From: Pogona vitticeps
Lineage: Eukaryota; Chordata; Lepidosauria; Squamata; Agamidae
Length of the DNA stretch: 64,000 nt
Direction of reading: 5' to 3'
Assembly: GCF_051106095.1 (NCBI RefSeq)
Contig: NC_135785.1
Span: 103,602,501-103,666,500, forward strand
The notes under the pieces are model-generated. The model was not told the origin of the DNA, did no database searches, and worked only from the letters and a program-made list of their open reading frames with translations. Positions 13,725 to 25,741 of this stretch are shown one piece after another. Each line of letters opens with the position of its first letter. Position 1 is the first letter of the stretch. The translations under genes were made by a program, and so were the position numbers.

Positions 13725-13954
13725 GAGCCTCGTGGCGCAGTGGTTAAATCGCTGTACTGCAGCTAAAACTGTGCTCACAACCTGGGGTTCAAATCCCAGG
13801 TAGCCGGCTCAAGGTTGACTCAGCCTTCCATCCTTCCGAGGTCGGTAAAATGAGTACCTAGCTTGCTGGGGGGGCAATGTGTAGCCTGTATAATTAAAAA
13901 TTGTAAACCGCCCGGAGAGTGCTTGTAGTGCTATGGGGCGGTATATAAGTCCAA

Positions 13955-14013
<59 letters not shown>

Positions 14014-14014
14014 A
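13725..14014 (+). mobile_element. Sauria-type SINE with (AAAT)n tail
   Basis: A tRNA-related head has an A-box-like 'tggcgcagtggttaaatcg' and a B-box 'ggggttcaaatccca'. This is followed by 'ggctcaaggttgactcagcc', 'ccttccgaggtcggtaaaatg' and a 3' end 'ggggcggtatataagtcc' leading into (AATA)n from about 13953 to 14014. The 3' end resembles that of BovB LINEs, consistent with BovB supplying retrotransposition. Sauria SINEs are restricted to squamates, which helps place the organism. Confidence 0.9.
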
Positions 14015-14658
14015 GCAAGGTATGAGGAAATATGCTTCCTGACCTACATTAAATACTCACAATCTTTAGTTTATTTGCTTGAACAAGATTATTCTGCATG
14101 CAGCTAAAGGGAAAAGGAAGGTCAGCCGGAGCATTAAGTAAAACCTGCTGCAGTGATTTGATTAGCTGCAATTTACCATCTGGAAGGAAGGACATTTTAA
14201 AGACAATTACTTAAAAAGATACTAGTGATTTAAAGGGGTTGGGAAGGAGAAAATTACCTGTAACAAAAAAGATGTTGACACTTTGGTAATCCATTGAGCT
14301 GTACATGTGAAATTCCTGGAATTAGCCACCCAGCCTGACACTTTAGGGAGGAGAAAGGAGAATGTGGTCTGGTTTCCTTCCTTTATGATGTTTGCAATAA
14401 TATTGATATAACAAACAAAACTCCAAATGGTGTTTTTGTGTGAACTATATTGCCCAAATCTCATTATGAACATGGACAGATTGAATTAGCTTTGTGTCAG
14501 CAGCAGGAAGAGAATTTACACATGTTTCCTTTTCTGGTACCTAGCACACCCCAAAGAAGATAGCAGCAGGTTTTTTTTTCTCTGTGTTGCAGTTACGCAA
14601 AGAGTCACCAGTCTGTGAAAGAACGTTCGGAGTCAAACAGAAAACAAGGGGCTCAAAC
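14015..14658. other. Gene-less stretch, nothing recognised
   Basis: No gene or identifiable repeat between the SINE and the (CTTT) tract. Confidence 0.5.
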
Positions 14659-14790
<132 letters not shown>

Positions 14791-16889
14791 TAAGATTAAA
14801 ATATGGGCTTTTTTCCTAATGTAATCATGCTCTAAGTTTTAACCCAGTGGAGCAGCAGTTAGCTTAAACAAAACAAAATAAGCACTTCCAGTCTTTTCCT
14901 TACAGCCATACCATGACGGTATGAATCTTGAAGCACGTGCGTTGTACAGAAATCACTTCAGTAGGCTAGTGACTTTTTTTAAAAATGAGATTGTTAAGAC
15001 ACTCACCTGACAAAGAACTATTTGCTCAAAATGTGTTGAAATTTACACTCTTAGGGCTGATAATTCTGCCTTCTGCACTCACTGAACACTTTATACTTTT
15101 GCACAGTTTTGCTCCCACATTCCTGCTTTATAGAACTTCCTTTTCTCTATATATCTTATAGGTTGAAACCAAGTCTTGAAACAGTACATGAGAAGCCATC
15201 ATTTCTGATCAGTGGTGAAACCGCTGTTAAATCATCAAGCACCATGCTAGAATGTCAGAGGAGTCCTATATGCACAGTTTCCCAGCAGCCTATAGCTTAG
15301 TTTAAACCTCAGAGAGCTTTACTCACCGTATTAAAATAAATGCGTAAGAAGGTTCACGAGTTAGAGATTGGCTCATGGATTTGTAGTCTTTCAAAGAGAC
15401 CTTAGTGAAGTTTATTTGTTTAGCTCTATGCTACATAAATTGTTACAGAATTTTGTAATGTTGCGGTTAATTTTCCTCAGCTGTGCAGCAAAAGTGCAGG
15501 GACTCACAGAGCATAATAGCTACTGGTTCCTCAGATAATCCATTCACTTTCTCATTAATTGGAATTTACAGTCTCAATGACTTACTCCGAGACATTAGTA
15601 GTATAAAAAATAAAAATGTTCCATTTACTTACACATGTGAATATATCAACAGCAAACTAACAAAGTGACTGTTTTTAACAACTCTGCTTCAGTGTACTTT
15701 GACAGACATTTTCTACCAGCTACCATCAATGGACATTAACAGTCTCTGAGAAAAAAAGAACTTTCAGCAGAGAGGCAGGGGGTCTCTTTGAACACAGGAG
15801 AAAATATTAGTTAAATCTGGACAGATTGACAGCTACGCTCAGCCTAGAAAGGTCCCTCCGAGTCAAAGAAGTTGGAAGGCAGCATGCAAGGTTATAAAAA
15901 ATAAAATAAAATCCAATACCATTTGTAGATGAAGTTAAAGGCATTTCCAGAACAGACTTCAAATATAATCTGAAAATCTGGAAGTTCATATGTTGTAGTG
16001 TATACAACATGTCATATTATTGCCTTTTTTTCTTTTGTATTTTATGATGCAGACGGCTTTGAACCTTAATGTATGGTAAGGCTATGAAGCCCCCCCCCTT
16101 GCCAAACAGCCCCACTTTGGAGTTATTTGGAATGTATACAAATACAAGTTACCTCCCATCCAAAAGGATGCAGGCTGCTCCTCAGTATTTGAACCTACAG
16201 GAGCATTTGTGGTTTTATCCGAGCTGGGGGGGAGGAGGTACATCACAAGATTGGCAGATTATTTGCATAATATGCAAATGATGTGGTCCAGATTTGGAGA
16301 ACTCAAATATGGAATCCTACAAAAGGTCAAAAATATAAATGTGAAAGCTCAAGCCACAAGATTGCAGAAATTTTACTGTTACGAATTATCAATCAACATG
16401 AGAAGTAAAAAATTAACCCTGGTTCCCATATAATTTCTTTGACTCTCATTTGTGCTGTCCAAACCAGAACCAGGTATGACTTAGAATATGTGGTGTCACC
16501 AGAACACTAATTTCGATTAAGGATTCTGCCTCCATTTTCCTTCCTCTCTGCCTGCCTGAGGGGTAATACAAAAGAATCAGGAACGTGGTTTAATTTTCTG
16601 TTCTGGTCCCAGAGATAGGAAATGGCTATGCTTTCATGTCCATCTCTGCAGTGCTTCCTCACCACTTTTCCTGCAAAGATATGAGAAAAAGCCACAGCAC
16701 CATAAGAAAAGGATATGTATAGAATTCTGAGGTAGTGGGGAAGAGAGAGTTCAGGGTTTCTTGTTGAAATGACCAATCTTGGGAGGTATATCTGCCTGAA
16801 AAAAAAAGTTCTTTGCTTCTTGATTCCCTACTTATGATAATTCAGGAGCTGAAAACATGGATTTTCAAATATTTTTCCTTTCTACTCTT
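14791..16889. other. Gene-less stretch, nothing recognised
   Basis: No exon, CpG island or repeat that I can name. Short frames look random. Confidence 0.5.
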
Positions 16890-17063
16890 CACTAGAGGAA
16901 GGCCGGAGAACTTGTAGCCCCGAAGGATTCTATTTAGAATTGTGTTTTTAATATAGTTGTATTTAGTTTTTTTAAAAGCTGTTTTATTATGTACAGTTGT
17001 TGTGAGCTGCCTTGGGTCCCCTATGGGGAGAAAGGTAGCATATAAATAAAATAAAATAAAATA
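16890..17063 (+). repeat. SINE/LINE 3' tail with (AAAAT)n
   Basis: 'gtgagctgccttgggtcccc' followed by 'tatggggagaaaggtagcat' and 'ataaataaaataaaataaaa' is the common 3' end of a reptile retroposon; a shorter match occurs at about 41075. The family name is not certain and the 5' boundary is approximate. Confidence 0.5.
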
Positions 17064-18526
17064 ATGATGATGATGAGCTTCAACTGCAACTGTCTCTAGT
17101 CACCATGATGGGACTTGCTGTCTACTACCTCATGATGGGTCATGGGTTCCCCATCCCTGTGTTGGAGGGCCAATGACTCTCTAAAGAGAACTTTAGGGTA
17201 GTTGATTTAGTTAATTAGTAGACTCAAGTGATTCGTGTTTGAACATTCAAGATGCAGATTATAGCACCCCAAGCTAAAAAGGCTGGGAAAGACAAGGCCT
17301 AGAAGAGGTGATGGTAGTCGTTGTACACAGCATCATTCTAGCCTAGTCTACTCCAGCGTGAGGTTCTGCCGATGTGTGAGCCACGGGGCTGGAAAAGCTC
17401 TGGGTGGATTTTTATGTGTATGTCATAGTTATGTGTCAGTGTAGTCACAGCCTGAAACTATGGTGAAGAAGACCATTTCAAGGGAGCTGGGTATTCCAAG
17501 CATTTGCCTTGACTGCATTCCCATTTTCCCAACTGACCTTTGTCCATCGAACAGAGATATTGATAAAAAGGTAGAAATTGCTTGAAGTGGGCAGATGTCG
17601 TTAAGGACAGATACAGTGTGTGAAATGGAGCAGCTTTCCTGCCCTCGGTTAGCCAGGGTTCCAGGGAGGCGTCCTGAGCTTGCAACCCACCAGTCTGAAA
17701 ACTGCTGACTCCCAGAATTGTGAGCTGGATTGGGGAATTGCAAAAACCAGAAACATTTTGCAGTATATGGTGAACCATTATGGACTGTTAATGATCACAC
17801 TCAGCTGGGAGGGTGGTCCTGGAGATGCTCTGCTAGAGTAAACCTCTAGCTATACTAGCAAGGAAGGTTGTAAGGATGGTGGACAGTGGCTGGCTTTCAC
17901 GTAAGCTCAGTTTTCTGAGTTATGAGGCTGGAAGCAACCCATCGGCCAACAGAATGACGTTGACTCACTCCCATTGTTGTAATCCATGGGAAGCGGTAAC
18001 ATCTGGAAGTTTTTCAAGCTCCTTGTGGGCTGCCGTTTGTGGCTGCCAGGGATCTTGTACAGCATGGCAATCCCAGGTCAAGTGCCCTTTTGCTGTCTTT
18101 AGCCCCAGAGGATCAGGCCTACCTGTTCCCCAACATTTCTAAATCAATATGTTCTCAGCAGAGTGAATGGTAGGGATAGAGGAGGACTGAAAGATATATT
18201 GCACTAGAACAAAGTAGGTGGATACCATGTGGTCCACAGATGTTGCTGAGTTACACCTGTCATCACCCCTCACTAGGCTGGGGCTAGTGGGAGTTTCAGC
18301 ATCCCAACAACACCTGGAAGATTATAGTTTCCCTGCCCCTTCCCCATGATATTAGTTTGTTCTATACAACCATTGGACCTCACCTAGTTAGTTTCAATCC
18401 CCAAACCCCTCCAGAGAAAAACAGCAAGAAAGAAATACTTTTGACTTGTAGAGGGAAGGGAACGAAGGTTCTACTCACTTGCTCATCCTGGCCCAGTTGG
18501 CAGCTACTGAGCTGCTTCTCTCAGAT
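17064..18526. other. Gene-less stretch, little recognised
   Basis: Contains faint hAT-MITE-like words near 18280 ('gtgggagtttcagcatccc') but no gene. Confidence 0.45.
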
Positions 18527-18662
18527 CAGTGGTTCCCAAGCTTGTTTCCATAGATGTTCTTGGACTACGACTCCTAGAAATCCTGTCCAGCACGGCTGGT
18601 GGTGAAGGCTTCTGGAAGTTTTAGTGCAAGAACATCTGGGGACCCAACGTTGGGAACCACTG
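18527..18662. mobile_element. hAT-like MITE with probable 8-bp target duplication
   Basis: Ends are CAGTGGTTCCCAAGCTTG and its complement CAACGTTGGGAACCACTG. The interior is palindromic ('ctacgactcctagaaatcc' against 'cttctggaagttttagtg'). The 8 bp on either side, TCTCAGAT and CCTTAGAT, agree at 6 positions, as expected for an old hAT insertion. Related copies are at 34881, 42050 and 42894. Confidence 0.75.
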
Positions 18663-18895
18663 CCTTAGATCTAGTTTTGACCCAAAATTTCTTGGCCCAG
18701 ACAAGTGAATTTCTAAGCTTTCATTCTTGGATGCTTCCAAACAAGCCCAGCCCTATTAAGCAGAGTGAGGCAGATCCCTCAGGTAGCAAATTCTGTTTGT
18801 GATGAAACGCATATCTTTTTTTATTTTTTAAATTTACAAATCCAAGAGAGGTGCATCTGTATTATTATTTTTTTTGCCTTATGTTCCAACATAGA

Positions 18896-19145
18896 CAGCT
18901 GGCTGGATAGTTCAGTGGTTTAGGAATCTGGCTGCAGGAGCCAGAAATTATTAGTTCAATTCTCCACTGTGCCTCTTGTGAGTAGAGACAGCCAGTGTGG
19001 CCTTGAGCAAGCTGCAGAGTCCCAGGATGCCCTCAGAAGAAGGGAATGGTAAAACACTTCTGGGTACTCTCTATCTTGAATACTCTGGAAAGGGTTGCCA
19101 TGAGTCAGAATTGACTTGACAGCACAGGATGATGATGATGATGAA
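18896..19145 (+). repeat. tRNA-headed lizard SINE, plus strand
   Basis: Full-length-looking copy: head 'agctggctggatagttcagtgg' (two blocks), B-box-like 'gttcaattctcc', middle 'gccttgagcaagctgcagag', tail 'aagggttgccatgagtcag' and 'aattgacttgacagcac', ending in a (GAT)n run. Confidence 0.75.
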
Positions 19146-20244
19146 TAGTTTGGCTTGCTTCGGGACCTATGCATCATGTGTCTGTGTGTGGTAGGGAGCT
19201 ATTTGTAGTTCTATCACAGGAACCAAAATATCTTGGATCAGCTGTGATTGGGAGTGAGCTTGGCTGTGAAAAAAAATAGTTGAAGAACCGGACTTCATGG
19301 GTTGAGAGATTTTCATCATTACTGTACACATCCTTTTTGTCATTTGTATTTTAGTCCTGCATGACACACAAATAGGGTAGAAACTGACCTGAGCAGAAAG
19401 ATATGGTTTGCCAATATTTTGCACGCCTGGAGTCTATGAGCTAGGTGCAGAGTCATTTGGCATCCTCACATGGTTTCAGCAAACAACAAATGAGAGGCTT
19501 TTCCGAAGCAGTATTTCCGGGAAGTTAACTAGTTGTAATCATGGTATCTGTAATTAGCTTATGAGGAGATAAGAGCCTAGATATAGAAGCCTTCTATTGG
19601 AGTCAATCTTATAAGTAAATTAAAATAAACTGCCCTTCTTGGTATGAAACATATATATGCAGACCTCAGTGTATTAAAGTGGAGCTCCTTGCCCTCAACC
19701 CCCAGTTGGCTGTACATAGGCCTATATCTCAGGAAAATGTTCCTAATCTACCTAATGGCTCTGGCTGAAAGGATGGCCAAGGAAGGAATTTTCTACGAGT
19801 GCTCAGCAAAAGTTGCTGACCTTGAACGGATGTTCCCTGCTTTTGTTTACATCCTCAGACTGGTAAAAATATTTGATTATTTAGTGCACGGGAATAAATG
19901 GCCTGAGGATTTTGGCAGTCAGCTCACACGCTGGAGGAACAGGTGGCTAGCAACCTCCAATTACAGTATTTGAAATTCTGAGGATTCCTTTCTTCCCCAC
20001 CTCTCTTCAGGATAACGTACTCTGTGCTCTCAGGATCCATTAGACGGGAGTCCGGGCATTCAAGAGGGTTGCATGCTATTTACAAAATACTCGTATAATT
20101 ATTTGAAGACTGACAAGGAAGCAGTGGTAGATGGACCATTTCTGGATCTAAATTGACTTCTATTATAGAAGATGATGTGGTTGTCATAAGTACCAAAGTT
20201 TCCATAGGGAAATGATGGACAAGTCCCACAGTGCCATTACCCCA
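19146..20244. other. Gene-less stretch, nothing recognised
   Basis: A 109-codon open frame at 19644-19973 has no recognised similarity and no splice or promoter context. I treat the stretch as non-coding. Confidence 0.45.
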
Positions 20245-20330
20245 ATCTTCAAGACAACTGCATGAGGCTGCTAATCTTCATCCCTACCCCATGATGCAGA
20301 TTAGCAGCCTCATGCAGTTGTCTTGAAGAT
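20245..20330. repeat. Perfect 33-bp inverted repeat with 20-nt loop
   Basis: The arm at 20245-20277 (ATCTTCAAGACAACTGCATG and onward) is exactly complementary, base for base, to 20298-20330. The loop is 20278-20297. A transcript would fold into a 33-bp hairpin. No mobile-element family was recognised and no flanking duplication is evident. Confidence 0.9.
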
Positions 20331-20394
20331 CAACACAGAACAACACAGTATTTTTGACTGGATCGCATGAATCAGCTTGCTTGGCTCTAACTTA

Positions 20395-20760
20395 ACAACA
20401 CAAGAAGAGCCCTACTGGATCAGACCAAAGGGCTACATAGCTCAGGATATAGCTTAATGATGTCTGTGGAAACTCTGCAAGCAGGACATGAACCCAACAC
20501 CTTCACTGCTGTTTCCCAGTGACTGATTTACAGAGGCATACATGCCCTGATAGTGGAGCCATTCTGACTCACAGCCACTAATATCCTCATCACCCCATCC
20601 TTCATTCATGCCTCTCCTTTCCCTTTAAATCCTTCCAAGATGGTTGCCATCACAATATATTGTGGCAGTGAATCCCACAGTTTAATGGGGGCAATATATG
20701 AAGAAGTCCTGATGTCTGCCATAACAAAGGCCATCTCTCTCCAAAAGCCAGCCCTGGGCT
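20395..20760. repeat. CR1/L2-like retroposon 3' region, diverged
   Basis: 'aagaagagccctactggatc' followed by 'agaccaaagggctacatagc', 'agcaggacatgaaccc', 'tttcccagtgactg', 'cagaggcatacatgcc' and 'tggttgccatcacaatat' form the ordered word series of a well-known reptile LINE-derived repeat. I am unsure of the exact family and of strand. Confidence 0.5.
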
Positions 20761-20989
20761 TGTTCATGAAACATAACAGTGGCAGGTTGGAGAAGCTACA
20801 ACAGCAAGTAGGATGAGTATGAAACTGAGAGATGGAGAGGAGGTGGAGAGGGGCCACTTGAACTGTGGAGTGGCCGATGCAAGGCAGAAGTATAGAAGGT
20901 GACAATGACGAAAAGGCAGTGAGAGGCACAGAAGGGGTAGAATCCCTCTGTCCTCCATATTCACCAGCAATACCCACACTTATACCCAC

Positions 20990-22283
20990 ACCCTTTCTTC
21001 AAGAAGGTCATAGCAGCATACAGAGACTTCCTCCTCCTTATAATAACCCTTTGAGGGAGGTTAGGTTGAAAAGGAGTGACCCGTTGAAGACCACCCAGCT
21101 ATAGAGGCTTCCCTGTATTCTGTCTGTCTGAGGGATTTTTGCACAATTGTCCGGGAGTTTAAAATTTAAATTGACATATGTCAAGTTTGTGAGGTAGGCA
21201 AGCTGGGTCTTTATTTATAGTTTAAAGTCATAGTTTCATCCTTTAAAGATAAATTTGGCCATCGTTGCTCATATACCAGAGATTTCTACTGGCCTTCCTC
21301 ATTCTATAAGTTTTGAAAACCATCTCACAGTTCTTTGTGACTTTTATTTGAATTTCCTCTGTGTTCTCTCCCTCTCCATACACTTAAAACTGCAAAGGTG
21401 ATTGCCAGTTCCATTAATCTCCTTTCACATCCACAAGGACTCTCAAAACATAACATCCATTATTGTTCAGGTGCTAAATTTTCTACTGTGTTAAGTAGGT
21501 CACTGCTTTAATCATAACTCAGGGAAAACACACATACATACTTGTTGGTTTCAAGCAAAGCAGTTCAGCGGAATTAGCAAAAGCATCCCAGATCCCCTTC
21601 TGAAGCTAAGCCAGAAATAGTGGATGTTAATTCCATTTCTATCCTAATCCTTCCTCTGCTTGTCTAACTGTTTTGTACTCATAAGTCATAACATATCCAC
21701 TTCCAATGTCATGTTTTCTTGTTTGCTGTGCCCGAATGCACAATCGGCTATAGACTTCGAAATGCAAACACAGTTTAAGAAACAACGTTAACGTTAATGC
21801 TAATCTTACCAAATGCTGGTAAACACTGGAACTTAACTGTAGCCCCTCCCTGCCCTGTATTGCATTGCATGGAGGGGTCGATGAGGCTTGGAGAGTGAGT
21901 AGGAGCCAACAGAAAGAGAAATGTGAGATCACGGGAAGTTTTACCGTAATTGACAAGAATTAAGAATAAAGGGTAGAGAAATCTCTGGAAGAGGGGATAA
22001 AAATAATTTGGGACATTTGTTCTTGAATACATTCTGGGTTACATTATTCTCTTCTTGCAAGCAACAGGATTTATTATAAGATCATTTGACTGAATTGGTA
22101 CACAAACTTCATATGTTTTCATACTGTAACACATGGGTGGACAAAGTTTAGCCTGAGGGATGTATGCAGTCCCCCAGGGGCCCAAATGAAGGCCTCATTT
22201 TAAAAAGAAATCTTAAAAATGCCCCCAAAATGTTTGGCCCCATGAGTAAAAGTAAGTAATAAATATTGTCATTGTAAAGAAAA
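20990..22283. other. Gene-less stretch, old repeat traces only
   Basis: A faint MIR/L2-like phrase occurs near 21045-21105 ('aaccctttgagggaggttag'). Nothing else could be identified. Confidence 0.4.
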
Positions 22284-22470
22284 ACAGAAGGCAAGAGGAG
22301 AAGGGGACGACAGAGGATGAGATGGTTGGACAGTGTCATTGAAGTTACCAACATGAATTTGACACAACTCCGGGAGGCAGTGGAAGACAGGAGGGCCTGG
22401 CGTGCTCTGGTCCATGGGGTCACGAAGAGTCGGACACAACTAAGCGACTAAACAATGACGATGAAAGAAA
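22284..22470 (+). mobile_element. BovB (RTE) LINE, 3' end fragment
   Basis: On the plus strand the sequence encodes the C-terminal end of the BovB reverse transcriptase frame: the RRRGRQRMRW-like region, then LREAVEDRRAWRALVHGVTK and SRTQLSD-like residues. The 3' terminal 'gtcggacacaactaagcgac' is followed by 'aacaatgacgatg'. It is the reverse complement of the main part of the element at 46433-46927. BovB is known for horizontal spread among squamates and ruminants. Confidence 0.88.
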
Positions 22471-23637
22471 AACAACAACAGTATTACCAGTCATCATATC
22501 ACTTTCAATAGGAATGTTTTTCATTCCTTGTTATGTGAAAGCATTACCTCCAAACACTCCATTTCCCCATTTTTCTGTATTGATTAAATCTTGAAAATGA
22601 TCTCAAACTCTGCATAGATGTTGTTAATAAATCTGTTAACGTAGCAGAGTTAGGTCTATTTCCCTAGCAAACCTTTACAAAAAGAGGTTTACAGCACCTT
22701 TCTTTTCCAGTGCCGAAAGAAGAGGAAATGGAGGATGGGGTATAAGGAGTCAATGTATAATTAAACCACAGTACCAGGATACAGCATGCCCCTATAGAGC
22801 AGGAAGTTCCTACAAAGAAAACAGCAGCACAATTGGTGAAGGGCAAGGTTAGGATTTATCTCACAGTGGTACCACCTTCTCAGTTTCCAAGGAGTGCCTT
22901 GAAAATCTGCCTCGTGTGGTTGCTGAGTAGGCAAGCTATCTTCCACATGTTTTGGAGTGTTTTTCTTATAGACTGGCCATTTAAATTATTTTGTTAACTG
23001 ATTATTGCAATGATTTGAATAGTTATGTTAATTTATTTATTTTTAGTCAGGTTTATTTGCAATGCTGAGTGCTTGGCTTTTTAAACAAAAAGACAGGATT
23101 AAAGTAGAATCACTCAATCTCTGTCAACTTCAGCATGGCCAGTGGTCATGTGTAGTGGGCAATGTAGTCAAAACATCTGGAAGGCACCAAGTAGTTTTCC
23201 TCAATTTTGGCCCTGAATTCTGACATCTTGACATACCTGTCAAATTTACATTGTCTTTCCGACAAATTACTGTTTAAAAGTACAGTTTAACCCCCCCCCC
23301 ATGATAACTTTATTAGAAAACAAAGTCAACCGCAGTAACAGAAGGCAGTGGAGTAAAACCAGCAAAAAACACATTTGAGAAGAAGATTTTTAAAAAACCA
23401 CCAGACTATAATCTGAAATACTCAATGCATTAAGAAAAAGAAATGAAGGACCTCACTTAGCACCTAAATGCTAGATCCTCTTGCAGAGTAGCAGTCTTTT
23501 CTAGATAAAATGGCCTAAGACCATTTTAGATAAAACTGGCCTAGGACATAATGCAATCATGAGTACTGATTTCACAATCATAACCCAGCTTTGAAACATT
23601 TGAACTGTTGTTAATTGCCTGTCATTTTCTCCCACAG
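22471..23637. other. Probable GPRIN2 5' intron or upstream sequence
   Basis: No exon or promoter was recognised. The stretch ends in a good polypyrimidine tract and acceptor (tttctcccacag, AG at 23636-23637), so its 3' part is the end of an intron separating an unseen 5' UTR exon from the GPRIN2 coding exon. Confidence 0.6.
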
Positions 23638-23651
23638 GACTCTTGCTTGCC

Positions 23652-25409
23652 ATGGAAACTAACAGTCACCAGTTCCATGCCCATTCTCATCAGGAAACCT
23701 TAAACTCAGTCTCTCGCAATACTCTGGGTTTAAATTACCAGCCTCTCTCTAAGAGCTCCTCCAGTCTGGCAAGCATTGGTCGAATGGGCTCTCGGGAAGA
23801 ACAGAACAGCAAATATGAACTCCGGAAAAGCCTCAGTAGTTCTGCCTGTAAAGCCCAGGCAAGGGAGAGTGATGTTGGAAGCACCCCTAGTTTTGGATCG
23901 TCTTCAACTCATTCAGAAATTGCCTCTACAATCCGAACTGTGAGCAGCTTGTCACCAACACAGAGTACTTCCAAAAGCACTAACCACTTCCTGTACATGG
24001 ACCAGTCCCCGGCAGAAGGGACGGGCGCTAGAACGCCTGTCAAGAGCAGCACCACTGAGAATGTGTCTTCAGCCTTTGGGGCTGATCTGAAACATGGGAG
24101 CACAAGAGAAGAACTGGAAGCCGCAGTTCAGAGAAGCCTTTCTGATCTGACATGTAGCTGTAAGCAACACAGTTCTGCTTCTCATTTGGAGACAAGTGCC
24201 ACATACTCTCCTATGAGTTCCAACAGTGGTTATGGCACTTCTACAGGCAATATAATTTTTCCAAGAATGAGATATGGATCAGACTCCTGTGAAAATGACC
24301 TGGATTTTCCAAGCCATGTGAGTCAAATCCCAAGTTCACCTAGAGACCCAAATGTGCCCACTAATGTTTTTAATGATGGTACTTTAGCACACAATGTTAC
24401 CGTTTTTACAGATCCTGGGGTATATCAGCCAACTGTTCTTGCATCCCATATGCCTGGGAATAATTTCTCACATAGGGCTATGTATGCTCAAGGTGGAATT
24501 GTGTACAGTAACATGTCACATGCCATGTATCCATCTGGCATTATGGCTGTTCATAACAATACTGCCTTCCCTTACAACATGAGGCACCAGTCTCCTATGA
24601 AGGCAGAAGGCACCATTCCAGCTTACTGCCATTCCTTGCCAATACCTTCTGTCCAGTTCATCCCAAGGTTGCTGTGCTCAGTTAGTGAATCAGGGAAAGT
24701 ACAAGTCCATCCTGAGTATTGTCCATCTTTGCCTTCTACAGAAACAGTAGCCCTTCCAAAGCTGGTGTCTTCTGTGAGTGAGTCAGGTCTGGATGCAAAA
24801 CACATAATGAGATGCTGCAATGTACGTGGTGGACACATGTTGCATGCTCACCCATATGTACAAACAAGAAGGGCTGAAGATGAAATGAAGACCACATACC
24901 CGGTCATGAATAGGCACCAAGATGGCATTCATACTGTCATGAAGACTAAGGACACATGGACTATGACCTCCATGAATGACATCACTCAGGGACTGCCGCC
25001 TCTGTTTGAGTGCAAAGACGCAGAGGTACAAACCCTTCCAACAAAAGAGTATAAGTCTGCAGCCACAAGCCCTTTTGTTGTGGCAGAAGGCCACCCTCAT
25101 GTCTTTCCAGAGGTTAATCTGGAACCAGAAGCAGAAGGTGAAAAGTCTCCAATACGGGAGGTGAGGTGGGATGATGAAGGCATGACATGGGAAGTCTATG
25201 GTGCCGCTGTTGATCCTGAGGTTCTTGGGATGGCCATTCAGAAGCATCTTGAGATCCAGATAGAACAGTTCCAGGCGGAACCAGGAGAGACCGCCAGAAA
25301 AAGTCCAGATGAACTGTCAGCTAAACAGGGAAGGAAAACATATTTTAGAACAATGATGCACTGTCTACATCCAAGCTGTTGTGCCCGTTCTAGCACAGCA
25401 ATGGAATAA
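23652..25409 (+). CDS. GPRIN2: GPRIN2, G protein-regulated inducer of neurite outgrowth 2
   Basis: A single-exon CDS of 585 residues. GPRIN proteins bind activated Gi/Go/Gz alpha subunits at the plasma membrane and promote neurite growth. The diagnostic C-terminal domain spans residues 499-585: SPIREVRW, EGMTWEVYGAAVDPEVLG, then MAIQKHLEIQIEQ. It ends in a HPSCC dicysteine typical of the palmitoylated tail of this family. Upstream signatures shared specifically with human GPRIN2, rather than GPRIN1 or GPRIN3, are LPKLVSSVSESGL, KDTWTMTSMND, DAEVQT and HVFPEVNL. The N-terminal half is Ser/Thr-rich and low in complexity. I chose the ATG at 23652 because it sits in a strong Kozak context (GCCATGG) 14 nt after the acceptor at 23636-23637. 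The protein is longer than human GPRIN2 (about 458 residues), with a tandem duplication at residues 322-383. No frameshift. Confidence 0.96.
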   Translation: METNSHQFHAHSHQETLNSVSRNTLGLNYQPLSKSSSSLASIGRMGSREEQNSKYELRKSLSSSACKAQARESDVGSTPSFGSSSTHSEIASTIRTVSSLSPTQSTSKSTNHFLYMDQSPAEGTGARTPVKSSTTENVSSAFGADLKHGSTREELEAAVQRSLSDLTCSCKQHSSASHLETSATYSPMSSNSGYGTSTGNIIFPRMRYGSDSCENDLDFPSHVSQIPSSPRDPNVPTNVFNDGTLAHNVTVFTDPGVYQPTVLASHMPGNNFSHRAMYAQGGIVYSNMSHAMYPSGIMAVHNNTAFPYNMRHQSPMKAEGTIPAYCHSLPIPSVQFIPRLLCSVSESGKVQVHPEYCPSLPSTETVALPKLVSSVSESGLDAKHIMRCCNVRGGHMLHAHPYVQTRRAEDEMKTTYPVMNRHQDGIHTVMKTKDTWTMTSMNDITQGLPPLFECKDAEVQTLPTKEYKSAATSPFVVAEGHPHVFPEVNLEPEAEGEKSPIREVRWDDEGMTWEVYGAAVDPEVLGMAIQKHLEIQIEQFQAEPGETARKSPDELSAKQGRKTYFRTMMHCLHPSCCARSSTAME

Positions 25410-25741
25410 ACTGTCCCAGGAGACGCCAGGGCCCACTGGAAAAAACATAAACAAACTCCCAAAGAGCTGCATATAAACACTACACCTTAGAGGTGGTACA
25501 GGAGATGGAGTCCCTTTGGGACTTAATTGGAGATTTTGAGCAGGTCTAAAACAGAGCTCTACATGGTACGGACTCTAGGGAGGACCTTGATACCTATCTC
25601 AGAGCTGACCTACATACTGCTGAGAATTAGGTGGTCAAATTCTGGATCATTTCACTTCACATGCTGGATGGGATGGGGACCTTTCTCTATCTTTAATAAT
25701 ATAATGGCTATCCACATACAGATCTCCCCACATGAAATAAA
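25410..25741 (+). other. GPRIN2: GPRIN2 3' UTR to first polyadenylation signal
   Basis: Non-coding sequence from the TAA stop to an AATAAA at 25736-25741, a plausible short 3' UTR of about 340 nt. Further AATAAA motifs occur near 26085 and 26117 and could give longer messages. Confidence 0.6.

Noticed and set aside
13809-14018. Leu-Phe-Ile-Tyr repeat frame
   Set aside because: Antisense translation of the Sauria SINE (AAAT)n tail.
24783-25247. 154-codon frame antisense to GPRIN2
   Set aside because: A shadow of the sense coding sequence; no recognised similarity or signals.
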